From positions 1 through 57,452 of the forward strand of contig NZ_JPXI01000008.1 in the NCBI RefSeq assembly GCF_000740675.1: a DNA stretch of 57,452 nucleotides, read 5' to 3'. Of the stretch, positions 47,193 to 56,197 are shown in pieces (position 1 is the stretch's first letter; each line of letters starts with the position of its first letter). The DNA is from Massilia sp. BSC265 (GTDB lineage Bacteria > Pseudomonadota > Gammaproteobacteria > Burkholderiales > Burkholderiaceae_D). The translations under genes and the position numbers were made by a program. The notes beneath the pieces are model-generated. The model worked only from the letters and a program-made list of their open reading frames with translations. It made no database searches and was not told the DNA's origin.

Positions 47193-48050
47193 ATGACCGA
47201 AGTGGCGCTGATCACGGTGCACGGGATGGGGGAGACCCCGCCCACCTATGCCGATGGGTTGATGGACCGGCTGCGCGGGCAGTTAGGTAGCCTGGCGGGG
47301 CAGGTGGTGATGCGCTCCGTGTACTACCAGAAGATCCTGCAGGACAACCAGAACTACGTATGGGAGCGCACCCGCCAGCACAGCACGGTGCGCTACCCCG
47401 ACCTGCGCAAGTTCGTGCTGTTCGGCTTCGGCGACGCGGCCGGGCTGGAGAACCGCAAGGAGATCCCCGGTTCGGTCTACGAGCTGGCGCAGGGCGAGAT
47501 CGCGCGCACGCTCCTGTCGGCGCACGCGGTGCGACCCGGCATGCCGGTGGTGTTCGTGGCGCAGTCGCTCGGCTGCCAGGTCCTGTCGAGCTACATCTAT
47601 GACGCGCAAAAGGCTGCCAAGGGCCAGCCAGTCAGTGCCGGCATCTGGCGCAACATCGATGCCTGGGCTGCCGCCACCGTGGGGCGCGCGCTCACCGCGA
47701 GCGAGAAGACCTTCCTCGGCGCGGGCACCTGCGCGGCCCTGGTCACGACCGGCTGCAACATCCCGGTGTTCATCGCGGCGCACAAGATCATGCACATCAT
47801 CCCGATCGAACGCCCGACCTCGCTCTTCAAGTGGATCAACTTCTACGACCCGGACGACGTGCTGGGCTGGCCGCTGCAGCCGCTGCCTGGCGGCTACCGC
47901 GAGCTGGTGGAAGACCGCGCCGTCAACGCCAGCGGCGGCGTCGCCAGCCTGCTGCTGCGCAGCTGGAACCCGTTCGCGCACAACAGCTACTGGGACGATG
48001 CTACCGTGGTCGACGCCATTGCCGCCATGCTGAGGCGCTTGGCGGCGTAA
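47193..48050 (+). CDS. Alpha/beta-hydrolase-like protein
   Basis: 285 residues. It begins MTEVALITVHGMGETPPTYADGL, with the oxyanion-type HGMG, and has a nucleophile-elbow candidate VFVAQSLGCQVLSSY (Ser125), AxSxG rather than GxSxG, followed by FYDPDDVLGWPLQPL (acid Asp) and FAHNSYWDD (His), in the right order for a Ser-Asp-His triad. No signal peptide. It may be a lipase/esterase-type enzyme; substrate unknown. Start 47193 follows GGGGAGGATGCC. Confidence 0.75.
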   Translation: MTEVALITVHGMGETPPTYADGLMDRLRGQLGSLAGQVVMRSVYYQKILQDNQNYVWERTRQHSTVRYPDLRKFVLFGFGDAAGLENRKEIPGSVYELAQGEIARTLLSAHAVRPGMPVVFVAQSLGCQVLSSYIYDAQKAAKGQPVSAGIWRNIDAWAAATVGRALTASEKTFLGAGTCAALVTTGCNIPVFIAAHKIMHIIPIERPTSLFKWINFYDPDDVLGWPLQPLPGGYRELVEDRAVNASGGVASLLLRSWNPFAHNSYWDDATVVDAIAAMLRRLAA

Positions 48051-48056
48051 GCGGCG

Positions 48057-49106
48057 TCAGGGCTTGCCCGCCTTGCGTGCTTCGTCTTCCTGCCGCATGA
48101 GGGCGCGCACGCCTCCATCGATGCCGCTGGCAGCCGGATTCGGCTGGTGGACACTACCGCTGGTCGGTGGCATGGGTGGTGCTTTCTCGAACTGCTCGGC
48201 ATGGGCGATGTTGGCCGAGATCCGCTCGGTCAGGTCGGGCGCGATCCTGTGCGACCACACGGCGCCGCGCGCCTTCCAGCCGGCCGGCACTTCCTCGCGC
48301 GGGTAGAGCGAGGCACGCACGATGACTTCCACCACCTTGGCCGGGTCGTCCATGGCCAGCATGCGCGGGCGGTGGCCCGAGTAGTTGGCGGCATTCGCGA
48401 AGAAAGGCGTATCGGCGGCCCAGGGCATGACGGTCGTGACCCGGATGCGGTCCTGCAGGCCTGCCAGCCGCAACTCCTCGTTCAGGGCCCGGCCCAGGCT
48501 GAGTGTGGCAGCCTTGGTCGAGGCATACGAGGCGTGGTAGGCCAGCGGCACCTCGCTTTCCACCGAGCCGATGTTGACCAGGGTGCCGCCGCCTTGCGCC
48601 TTGAACTGGCGCAGGGCGATGTGGCTGCCGTACATGACGCCCTTGACGTTGACGTCGACGATACGCGCATGGTCTTCCAGCGGAATGGTGTCGAAGCGGC
48701 CGATGCCGCCCACGGCGGCGTTGTTGATCCAGACGTCGATGCGCCCGAAGCGGGCTACCGTCGCCGCGGCCAGGCGCTGCATGTCCTCGACGCGCGCGAC
48801 GTCGGTCGGCACCACCAGCGCCGTGCCGCCTAGCGCGTTCACGCGCGCCGCCACCTCGTTCAGCAGTTCGGCGCGGCGCGCGGCCAGCACCACGTTGGCG
48901 CGCAGGCCGCCGAGACGCTCGGCCACGCCGCGCCCGAAGCCGCTGGAGGCGCCGGTGACCACATAGGTTTTTCCGGCTACCGCTGCGCCTTCCGCGGGCG
49001 AGAGCGCGGTGGCGCAGCCGCCCAGCAGCGCGGCAAGCAGCAGGAGCAGGCAGGCAAGGCAGGCGCGCAGCGTCAGGCCGCGCGTGGTGAATCCCAGCAT
49101 GTTCAT
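48057..49106 (-). CDS. Lipoprotein-type short-chain dehydrogenase/reductase
   Basis: 349 residues. The N-terminus is a lipoprotein signal (LLLLLAALLGGC, Cys31), followed by a complete classical SDR: YVVTGASSGFGRG cofactor loop, NNAAVGGIG, catalytic Ser in NIGSVES, and YASTKAA (Tyr-x-x-x-Lys). The C-terminal extension (about 290-349) is Pro/polar-rich. The start at 49106 has GGAGGCGAC directly upstream, so the lipoprotein signal is real coding sequence. An NAD(P)-dependent enzyme attached to a membrane on the periplasmic side is unusual; cofactor supply there is unclear. Confidence 0.88.
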   Translation of the reverse strand: MNMLGFTTRGLTLRACLACLLLLLAALLGGCATALSPAEGAAVAGKTYVVTGASSGFGRGVAERLGGLRANVVLAARRAELLNEVAARVNALGGTALVVPTDVARVEDMQRLAAATVARFGRIDVWINNAAVGGIGRFDTIPLEDHARIVDVNVKGVMYGSHIALRQFKAQGGGTLVNIGSVESEVPLAYHASYASTKAATLSLGRALNEELRLAGLQDRIRVTTVMPWAADTPFFANAANYSGHRPRMLAMDDPAKVVEVIVRASLYPREEVPAGWKARGAVWSHRIAPDLTERISANIAHAEQFEKAPPMPPTSGSVHQPNPAASGIDGGVRALMRQEDEARKAGKP

Positions 49107-49179
49107 GTCGCCTCCGGAATCGGTTCCGGAACATCCTACGATGGGAGCCTGCCGGTTCGCCGTACGTTTCGGGCGAGAA

Positions 49180-50208
49180 TCAGGCAGCTTGCGGCGTCAG
49201 CGTAAACAGGGGGCGGATGTCGCCGGCCACCGTGCCGCGCGCATTGCGGATGGCCGGCTGGCGGTAGGGTTCGAGCTGGGCGCGCCGTTCCTCGTCCAGC
49301 AGGCCGAGCTGGTCGAGCACAGCGTATACCGCCGGATGCAGGGCCCGGCTGTTGCCGTCCGCGATCTTGATCGCGATGCCCAGGCCCGCCGAGCGGATGC
49401 CGATCGCCTGCACCGCGTCGGCGCCGATCTTCGCCACCCAGTCGCCGCCGCCGGCCGTCATCCAGGCCAGATCGGTGCGCGCCGTGCCCGAGACCAGATC
49501 GGGCCGCGCCGTCATCGCATCGAACAGCATGCCCATGGCGCCGCCCAGCTGCGGGTCGGCGGGGCCTTGCGCGAGGCGTGCATACAGGTGCGCCAGGCGC
49601 GACAGCGGCATTGCATAGTTCGGCGCCGAGCAGCCGTCGAGTCCGACGGGCATGCGGTCGGCCGGCACTCCCGCGACCTCGGCCAGCGTACTGCGGATCG
49701 CCCCCTGCAGCGGATGGCTGCGCTCGACATAGCCGCGGGTGGGCGCGCCGTGCAGGCGGCACCAGGCCAGGAAGCCGCTGTGCTTGCCGGAGCAGTTGTG
49801 GTGCAGCGGCGTCCAGCTGCGGTCCTGGGGCGCCTGCTGGCCGGTGAACTCGTAGAACAGCGGCGTGGCGCAGCCGCATTCCAGGTGGCCGGGGTCGAGG
49901 CCGATCTTGCCGAGGATGGATTCCACGCCCTGCAGGTGCTTGTCCTCGCCCGAGTGGCTGGCGCACAGCAGCGCCAGCTCGTCGCGCCTCAATCCGAAGC
50001 GCGCGGGACCGTCCGACAGGATCAAGGGCAGGGCCTGGAAAGGCTTGAGCGCCGAGCGCGTGAAGGTGGGGTAGTGCGGATCGCCGCTCGCGTAGAGCAG
50101 GCGTCCCTGCACGTCCACGACTGCGATCGAGCCGGCGTGGATATTCTCGACGACGTGGCCGGAATCGGGGTAGCCGCGCGTGGTGGCGACGAGGGGGATG
50201 GCTTGCAT
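49180..50208 (-). CDS. L-asparaginase II family protein (Rhizobium-etli type)
   Basis: 342 residues of the asparaginase family unrelated to the classical E. coli enzymes. Motifs: RSALKPFQALPL (Ser-x-x-Lys nucleophile region), ALLCASHSGEDKH, LHHNCSGKHSGFLAWCR, GLDGCSAPNYAMPL and MTAGGGDWVAKIGADAVQ. It hydrolyses asparagine to aspartate and ammonia in this family, in the cytoplasm (no signal peptide). Start 50208. Monocistronic; the 395-base region upstream separates it from the next gene. Confidence 0.9.
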   Translation of the reverse strand: MQAIPLVATTRGYPDSGHVVENIHAGSIAVVDVQGRLLYASGDPHYPTFTRSALKPFQALPLILSDGPARFGLRRDELALLCASHSGEDKHLQGVESILGKIGLDPGHLECGCATPLFYEFTGQQAPQDRSWTPLHHNCSGKHSGFLAWCRLHGAPTRGYVERSHPLQGAIRSTLAEVAGVPADRMPVGLDGCSAPNYAMPLSRLAHLYARLAQGPADPQLGGAMGMLFDAMTARPDLVSGTARTDLAWMTAGGGDWVAKIGADAVQAIGIRSAGLGIAIKIADGNSRALHPAVYAVLDQLGLLDEERRAQLEPYRQPAIRNARGTVAGDIRPLFTLTPQAA

Positions 50209-50603
50209 GGTTGTCGTTGTGAATGGTGGTTGAAAGCGATCGGAGCCCTACTTTAAGGCATTGCGAAACATGCAGACGCACGGCCCCGCATATGCATCGA
50301 ATCTGTCCGTTTCGCCCGTCAATCCAGGCTTTTCGAGACATCTGCACGACGTGCAGACGTCGGAAGCTTGCGTAGGTATGCATGTCCCGTCTGGTATCCG
50401 TTTTCTGCATTTCATCGCGCGTTTTCGGCATTCCAGCACTTACGGCTTGAGCCTGTATGGCGTGTCGCTACACTTCCCTCATCGCCAGACAAACACAGAC
50501 AAACGCTGGCGAAACTGAACAACGTGGACCGCGCGGCGCCTGGGGTAATCGTCAGCCGCACAGGTCCGAACCCATTCATTTTCGACCTGAAAGGAAGTAC
50601 ATC
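50209..50603. other. Intergenic region, divergent asparaginase and exported-protein genes
   Basis: 395 bases. Contains a near-repeat CAGACAAACACAGACAAAC at about 50489. An open frame runs through part of it (from 50457) but has no ribosome site and is continuous with the next gene only by chance. No promoter was convincing. Confidence 0.45.
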
Positions 50604-51002
50604 ATGCGCACCAAACTGCTGCTGGCCGCCGCCGCCACCTTCTTCACCCTGACCGCCAACGCGGCACCGCACGGCACCGCCTCCGAGCGTGTCGACGTGA
50701 TCGGTGCCCAGCCGAAGCAGACGCAGATGGCTCCCTTCATGTTCGACAAGGTGCAGGGCGAATACCGTCTCGATGATGGCCGTATCCTCACCGTCACCGG
50801 CAAGCTGGACGGCCAGGCGCGCAAGCTGTATGCCAACCTCGGCGACGGCGCAACCGAGATCGTCCACGTCGGCAAGAACCGCTTCGTTGCCATGGGCAAG
50901 GACCTGCGCCTGTCCTTCGACCGACCGGACGGCCGCCGCGTGGTGGACACCGTACGCGTCAGCAGCCTGGACGGCCGCTCCATCGCGCTAGCCCAGCGCT
51001 GA
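50604..51002 (+). CDS. Small exported protein of unknown function
   Basis: 132 residues with a signal peptide (about 1-21, ending TANAAP). The mature protein is predicted beta-rich: MFDKVQGEYRLDDGRILTVTGK, GDGATEIVHVGKNRFVAMG and LRLSFDRPDGRRVVDTVRVSS, resembling small periplasmic or outer-membrane-associated beta proteins, with no specific family recognised. The start at 50604 is fixed by GGAAGTACATC and the signal peptide. Its end overlaps the convergent pirin gene by 15 bases. Confidence 0.75.
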   Translation: MRTKLLLAAAATFFTLTANAAPHGTASERVDVIGAQPKQTQMAPFMFDKVQGEYRLDDGRILTVTGKLDGQARKLYANLGDGATEIVHVGKNRFVAMGKDLRLSFDRPDGRRVVDTVRVSSLDGRSIALAQR

Positions 51003-51869
51003 GCCGAAGCGACCGGCCTGGTAGTCGCTGATGGCCTGTGCGATCTCCTCGCGCGTGGTCATCACGAAGGGGCCGTGCGAAACCACCGGTTCGCGGATCG
51101 GCTCGGCATGGCCGAACACCACGACACAATCCTGGCTGGATGCGGCCTGGCTGGCATGGATCTCGACCGTGTCGCCGGTCTCGTCCAGCTCCACCAGGTG
51201 CATCGGACTGACCAGGTCGGCATGGTTGCCGACCTGGACCACCCCGCGCGCGACGTAGAGGAACACGTTGCGCCCCTCCAGTCCGCCGAAGCGGATGCGC
51301 CCTCCGGCACGCATCTCCAGCGTGCTCATGAATACGCCGGTCAGTGAGCGCACCGGCCCGTTCCTGCCTTCCCATTCCCCCGCAATCAGGTTGAGCGTCA
51401 CCTTGCCCTCGTCGACCGGCAGGGCAGGGATGTCCGCGCGCTGCAGGCCCGTGTAGGCGGGTTCGCTCATCTTCAGGCGCGAGGGCAGGTTGACCCACAG
51501 CTGCAGGATCTCGATGGGCCCGCCGCGTTCGAGGAATTCGCGCGGCGAGACCTCCGCATGCACGATGCCGCGTCCGGCCGTCATCCACTGGACGCCGCCG
51601 GCGTGGATCACGCTTTCGTGGCCGGCATTGTCGCGGTGCGCCAGCATGCCTTCGAGGATGAAGGTGACGGTCTCGAAACCGCGGTGCGGGTGCGGACCGA
51701 AAGGCAGGCCGCGGTTGTTTGGCGGGTAGGTCTGCGGGCCGTGATGGTTGAGGAAGAGGAAGGGATCGATCTGGTCGACGAGGCGACCGGGCAGCGGACG
51801 CTGCGTGATGAGGTCGCCGATATCGTCGCGCGTCGCGGGATGCAGGCGGTGGACGGCTCTCGCGGTCAT
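50988..51869 (-). CDS. Pirin family protein
   Basis: 293 residues, bicupin. The N-terminal cupin carries the metal ligands FGPHPHRGFETVTF (His60, His62) and GIVHAEVSP (His104, Glu106). The C-terminal cupin (about 180-290) ends VVSHGPFVMTTREEI. Bacterial pirins are Fe-containing proteins; some have quercetin dioxygenase activity, others interact with metabolic enzymes, so function here is open. Start 51869 (MTARAVHRLHPATRD) has AGGAGACTTACC upstream. Confidence 0.93.
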   Translation of the reverse strand: MTARAVHRLHPATRDDIGDLITQRPLPGRLVDQIDPFLFLNHHGPQTYPPNNRGLPFGPHPHRGFETVTFILEGMLAHRDNAGHESVIHAGGVQWMTAGRGIVHAEVSPREFLERGGPIEILQLWVNLPSRLKMSEPAYTGLQRADIPALPVDEGKVTLNLIAGEWEGRNGPVRSLTGVFMSTLEMRAGGRIRFGGLEGRNVFLYVARGVVQVGNHADLVSPMHLVELDETGDTVEIHASQAASSQDCVVVFGHAEPIREPVVSHGPFVMTTREEIAQAISDYQAGRFGSALG

Positions 51870-51991
51870 GGTAAGTCTCCTGTCGGTACTGTTCGCGGCC
51901 TACGATACCTGAACGACCCTCTCGGGCGCACACGCCTGTGCTAGACTTCTTGCGCTTTTGCAATCACGCTTTGCACCTGGAGACGGCCTTC

Positions 51992-53536
51992 ATGATTCGA
52001 AAAACACTGCTTGCCAGCCTGCTGCTGGCTTCCCTCACGGTGCCCGCCGGCGCGGCCCCAGCGACCAGCAAGGCCCCGAGCGAAGTCGCCGTCAAGACCG
52101 CCAAGTATGCGGCCAGCACCTACCGCAAGGACGTCGTCGACACCTTGGCCAAGCTGGTGAGCTACAACACGGTGGCGGACAAGAACGTCCCATCCGACAG
52201 GAACCCGGTGCACATTGCCTTCAAGGAAGCGCTGAAGGCCGAAGCCCAGCGCCTGGGCCTGGACTACGCCGACCATGGCTGGACCGTGATCATCGGCCTG
52301 GGACAAGGCAGCGAGCGCGTCGGCGTCATCACCCATGGCGACGTGCAGCCGGTCGACCCGAGCAAGTGGAAGAAATCTCCCTTCGTGCTGGACCGCACCA
52401 GCGAACCGGGCAAGCTGCTGGCGCGCGGCGCCGAGGACGACAAGGGGCCGATCGCCACCGCGCTGTACGCGATGAAGGCGATCCGTGACAAGGGCCTGCC
52501 GCTGTCCAAGCGCATCGAACTCTACGTGTACATGGGCGAAGAGTCCGACTGGCAGCCCCTGGTGGAGTTCCTCAAGACCCACCAGCCGCCGCAGGTCAAC
52601 ATCACGCTCGACGCCGAATACCCGGCGGTGACGGCGGAGAAGGGCTCCGGCCTGGTCGCCGTGACGATACCGAACGCGGGCGCGGTTGCGCCGCCGCAAG
52701 GCGAGGCCTACGTGGCGGAATTCGGCGGCGGTTTCTTCATTACCCAGATTCCCGAGGATGCCAGCGCCACGATCGCGAACGCCACGCCGGAGATCGAGAA
52801 GGCCATCCGTGCGCGCGGCGCCAAGCACGAAGGCATGCAGTACAGCTTCAGCTGGCACCAAGTGGGTTCGAGCCGCAACCTGGTCATCAAGGCCAAGGGC
52901 GTGTCCGCCCACTCGTCCAAGCCGGAAGACGGCGTCAATGCGGTGAGCATGCTGGCCGATGCGCTGGCCGTGCGTCCTTGGGCCGATACCACGGCCGGCG
53001 CCGTGGTGAACTACCTGAACGAGATGGTCGGCACCGGCATCTATGGCGAGAAGTTCGGCAGCATCGCCTACCGCGACAGCTTCATGGGTCCGATGAGCTT
53101 CTCGCCGACCGTGATCAAGCAGAACGAGGGGGACAATGGCGGCATCGAAGTGCAGATCAACCTGCGCCGTCCGCAGGGCAAGAGCAGCGAGCAGCTGACC
53201 AGCGAGGTCAATGCCGCGCTGGCGCAGTGGCAGGCGCGCCGGCTGCCGCTGGCGAACGTCAGGGTCCGCATCGGCGAGCCGTGGGTGCAGAAGAACGCAC
53301 CGCATCTACCGACCTTGATGAGCGTGTTCTCGTACTTTACCGGCATGAAGGACCCGCAGCCGGTCGCGATCGGCGGCGGCACCAATTCGCGCCTGTTCCC
53401 GGGGGCGGTGAGCTTCGGTCCCGCCATGCCGGGCAAGGTTTATACCGGCCACTCCGAGCATGAGTTCATCACCGAGAAACAGCTGCTGCTGAACCTGCAG
53501 ATGTACACGGCGGTGCTGGTCGAACTGGCCAGGTAG
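51992..53536 (+). CDS. Exported M20-family dipeptidase
   Basis: 514 residues: signal peptide MIRKTLLASLLLASLTVPAGA followed by an M20 zinc peptidase. Metal-binding segments: VITHGDVQPV (H-x-D), RGAEDDKGPIAT, YMGEESDW (catalytic Glu-Glu), DAEYPAV, and a late HSEHEFITEKQL. A large dimerisation/lid insert occurs between. Similar to the dipeptidase PepV-like group, placed in the periplasm by its signal. The start at 51992 is set by CTGGAGACGG; a longer frame begins at 51938. Closed by a strong terminator. Confidence 0.9.
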   Translation: MIRKTLLASLLLASLTVPAGAAPATSKAPSEVAVKTAKYAASTYRKDVVDTLAKLVSYNTVADKNVPSDRNPVHIAFKEALKAEAQRLGLDYADHGWTVIIGLGQGSERVGVITHGDVQPVDPSKWKKSPFVLDRTSEPGKLLARGAEDDKGPIATALYAMKAIRDKGLPLSKRIELYVYMGEESDWQPLVEFLKTHQPPQVNITLDAEYPAVTAEKGSGLVAVTIPNAGAVAPPQGEAYVAEFGGGFFITQIPEDASATIANATPEIEKAIRARGAKHEGMQYSFSWHQVGSSRNLVIKAKGVSAHSSKPEDGVNAVSMLADALAVRPWADTTAGAVVNYLNEMVGTGIYGEKFGSIAYRDSFMGPMSFSPTVIKQNEGDNGGIEVQINLRRPQGKSSEQLTSEVNAALAQWQARRLPLANVRVRIGEPWVQKNAPHLPTLMSVFSYFTGMKDPQPVAIGGGTNSRLFPGAVSFGPAMPGKVYTGHSEHEFITEKQLLLNLQMYTAVLVELAR

Positions 53537-53557
53537 GACCACGCGCCAGCCGTTCCG

Positions 53558-53583
53558 GCCCCGGCACGTCCGGGGCTTTTTTT
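53558..53583 (+). terminator. Terminator after the dipeptidase gene
   Basis: GCCCCGG (53558-53564) and CCGGGGC (53570-53576) with CACGT loop, followed by eight T from 53577. Confidence 0.9.
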
Positions 53584-53939
53584 CGTCCAAGTGGATCGTT
53601 TCCGGCGTTGCGTACGCCGTCGTGTGCACGTTGAGCTGGTAGGTCTCTTGCTTGCCAAAATGTGTAAATATTTCCAATCGTTCTGTAGGAGTGTACTTAC
53701 AAAAGAGGGGGCAGCCTGTTGGGCAAATCCGCCTTTCCCTCGGAACGACAGGGCAGGCTGCACGGACGGCTTTTTCGCTGCGCGGCCAAGGCGTTGATAA
53801 CCGGAAAATGCCGCTGTGCTAGAGGGAAAATGTGGCGAAAGCAGCATGATAGGATCATCGTCAGACCGCGAGGACACCGGCAATCCCGGTGTCGGCTCGC
53901 GCTCCTTGCTTTACGAATGCCCGACATTTTTTGGATGCC
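53584..53939. other. Control region of the galactose operon
   Basis: 356 bases. A near-palindrome TGTAAATATTTCCA (53663-53676) lies in a locally A+T-rich stretch and could be an operator or part of a promoter; a hairpin GACACCGG/CCGGTGTC (about 53873-53894) lies close to the galT start. No classical -35/-10 pair could be fixed. Confidence 0.4.
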
Positions 53940-55040
53940 ATGCACAGCAAAGATCTCAAGAAGCCGGACGGACGCAATCTCACCTTGTACAGCAACCATC
54001 CGATCCCGGACGGTATCGTTGCGCCCAGCCCCTTTCTTGATCCCCAGCATGCCAATCCCCACCTGCGCTGGCACCCGCTGCGCGGCGAATGGGTGACCTA
54101 CGCCGCCTTCCGCCAGAACCGTACCTACCAGCCGCCTCCGCAGTACAACCCGCTGGCGCCAACGATCGATCCGCAACACCCGACCGAGATGCCGGCCGGC
54201 GACTACGAGATCGCCGTGTTCGACAACCGCTTTCCATCGCTGGCGCTGGAGTCGCACGAGCCGCCCAGCGTGACGGTGCCGACCGCACCTGCCAATGGCC
54301 ATTGCGAGGTGGTGGTGTTCACGCAGGAGCCGCAGTCTTCGCTGGCCTCGCTGCCGCTATCGCGCATCGAGCTGCTGCTGTCGGTGTGGGGCGACCGCAC
54401 GACGCGCCTCAAGCGCCTGCAGCACATCCATTACGTGCTGCCTTTCGAGAACCGCGGCGCCGAAGTCGGCGTGACGCTGCACCATCCGCACGGCCAGATC
54501 TATGCCTATCCCTTCGTGCCCGAGGTGCCGGCGCGCATGCTGGCGCAGGAGCGCGAGTACTTCCTGCAGCACGGCACCAGCCTGCTGTGCGACATGGCGC
54601 GTGACGAAGCCGCGGACGGCAAGCGCGTGCTGTACCACGACGACTACGCGACCGCCTTCGTGCCGGCCTGCGCCCGCTATCCCTACGAGGTATGGGTGAT
54701 GCCGACCGCGCCCTGCCAGGATTTCGCCGCGCTCACGCCGCCGCAGCGCGAAAGCCTGGCGCGCGCGCTCAAGACGGTGCTGCTCAAGTTCGACACGCTG
54801 TGGAACCGTCCCTTCCCCTACCTGATGGCGTGGTACCAGGCCCCCCTTGATGGCGCCGCGCATCCGGAGACCCAGCTGCACGCGCAGTTCTACCCGCCAT
54901 ACCGGACCCGCGACCGCCTGAAGTACCTGGCCGGCACCGAACTGGCGGCCGGCATGTTCGCGATGGACGTGCTGCCCGAGACCACCGCCTACGAACTGCA
55001 GCAGGTGGAGGTGAGCCTGGCCGAGGAGGCCCACGCATGA
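53940..55040 (+). CDS. galT: Galactose-1-phosphate uridylyltransferase
   Basis: 366 residues. It exchanges UMP between UDP-glucose and galactose-1-phosphate in the Leloir pathway. The active-site motif HPHGQ (TLHHPHGQIYAYPF, His182/His184) is intact; ANPHLRWHPLRGEWV near the N-terminus and YPYEVWVMP are also typical. The start at 53940 (MHSKDLKKPDGR) follows TTTTTTGGATGCC; an earlier frame from 53889 has no ribosome site. Overlaps the next gene by ATGA, so translation is coupled. Confidence 0.95.
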   Translation: MHSKDLKKPDGRNLTLYSNHPIPDGIVAPSPFLDPQHANPHLRWHPLRGEWVTYAAFRQNRTYQPPPQYNPLAPTIDPQHPTEMPAGDYEIAVFDNRFPSLALESHEPPSVTVPTAPANGHCEVVVFTQEPQSSLASLPLSRIELLLSVWGDRTTRLKRLQHIHYVLPFENRGAEVGVTLHHPHGQIYAYPFVPEVPARMLAQEREYFLQHGTSLLCDMARDEAADGKRVLYHDDYATAFVPACARYPYEVWVMPTAPCQDFAALTPPQRESLARALKTVLLKFDTLWNRPFPYLMAWYQAPLDGAAHPETQLHAQFYPPYRTRDRLKYLAGTELAAGMFAMDVLPETTAYELQQVEVSLAEEAHA

Positions 55041-56197
55041 GCGCGAGCATGAGCACCGCCATGCAGCGCACCCAGGAGGTCGCGGACAAGCTGGCGTTCT
55101 TGCGCGCCCATCTGGCCGCCGCAAGCGCTGGCGCAATCCGCCTGCGCGGCGTCGACTGGTTCGCCTGGGTGACGGCGGGCGGTTCGAGCGCCGTGCTGCA
55201 GACCACCGACAGCGGCGTCGCCGAGGTGCTGGTCACGCCGGAGGAAGCCTGCATCCTGACCGATGCCATCGAGGCCGAGCGCCTGCGCGCCGAGGAACTG
55301 CCCGACGGCTTCACTTTCCATGTCGAACCCTGGACCGAACCGGAGCTGCGCGAACGCTACGTGCAGAATGCCGCGGCCGGGCGCAGGATCTTTTCCGACC
55401 GCCCCGGGAACGGGGCAACTGCGGGAGCCACTGCGGGCAATGGCATGGGAGAGCAGCCGCTGCCGAACGCGCTGCGCCAGCGCCGCATGGTGCTTGGCCC
55501 GGACGAGCGCGAACGCTACCGCCTGCTCGGGCGCGAGACCGCCGAGGCGATGAGCGAAACCCTGCGCCGCGCACGGCCCGACTGGACCGAATACCAGCTT
55601 GCCGGCGCCGGCGCGGAAGCGCTGTGGCGGCGCGGCATTCATCCGGCCCTGGTGCTGGCCGCCGGCGAGCGGCGCCTGCCGGCCTGGCGTCACCCGACGC
55701 CGACCGGCGAGCCCTTGGGTGCGCGCGCCATGCTGGTGTTCTGCGCGCGCCGCCATGGCCTGTATGCCAACCTGACCCGTTTCGTGAGTTTCGCGGGCCT
55801 GAACTCCGTCCCCCTGGACGAACAGCGTGCACTGCTGGAAGTCGAGGCCACCGGCCTGGCGGCGGTCCAGCCGGGCAAGTCGCTGTCGGCGGTGTACCAC
55901 GCGTTTGATGCGGCTTACCGGCATGCCGACCGCGAGGGCGCGATCCGCGAGCACCACCAGGGCGGCATCACCGGCTACCAGGCGCGCGAGATCGTTGCCG
56001 GGCCAAGCACCGCCACCCAGCTGGAAGAGGGCATGGCATTCGCATTCAACCCGAGCTTCGCGGGTGTAAAAATCGAAGATACTTTCCTGCTCGGCCCCGA
56101 CGGGCTCGAGAACCTCACGTTCGACCCCGGCTGGCCGGCGGCGGACGTACATGGCCGCAAGCGGCCCCTTTGGCTGGAGGCGCAAGCATCATCATGA
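55037..56197 (+). CDS. M24 (aminopeptidase P/creatinase-like) family protein, ligands altered
   Basis: 386 residues: N-terminal creatinase-type domain (about 1-150) and C-terminal pita-bread domain (about 160-386). The fold is recognisable from GRETAEAMSETLRRARPDWTEYQ, GLYANLTRFVSFAGL, EHHQGGITGYQAREI and LEEGMAFAFNPSFAGVKIEDTFLL. Active M24 enzymes use two Asp in a DxG...DxTR pattern; here the corresponding stretch reads CARRHGLYANLTRF, with neither Asp visible, while the His and one Glu region remain. It may be non-catalytic or use another metal site. Encoded between galT and galK with ATGA overlaps on both sides, an unexpected companion to the Leloir pathway. Confidence 0.8.
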   Translation: MSASMSTAMQRTQEVADKLAFLRAHLAAASAGAIRLRGVDWFAWVTAGGSSAVLQTTDSGVAEVLVTPEEACILTDAIEAERLRAEELPDGFTFHVEPWTEPELRERYVQNAAAGRRIFSDRPGNGATAGATAGNGMGEQPLPNALRQRRMVLGPDERERYRLLGRETAEAMSETLRRARPDWTEYQLAGAGAEALWRRGIHPALVLAAGERRLPAWRHPTPTGEPLGARAMLVFCARRHGLYANLTRFVSFAGLNSVPLDEQRALLEVEATGLAAVQPGKSLSAVYHAFDAAYRHADREGAIREHHQGGITGYQAREIVAGPSTATQLEEGMAFAFNPSFAGVKIEDTFLLGPDGLENLTFDPGWPAADVHGRKRPLWLEAQASS

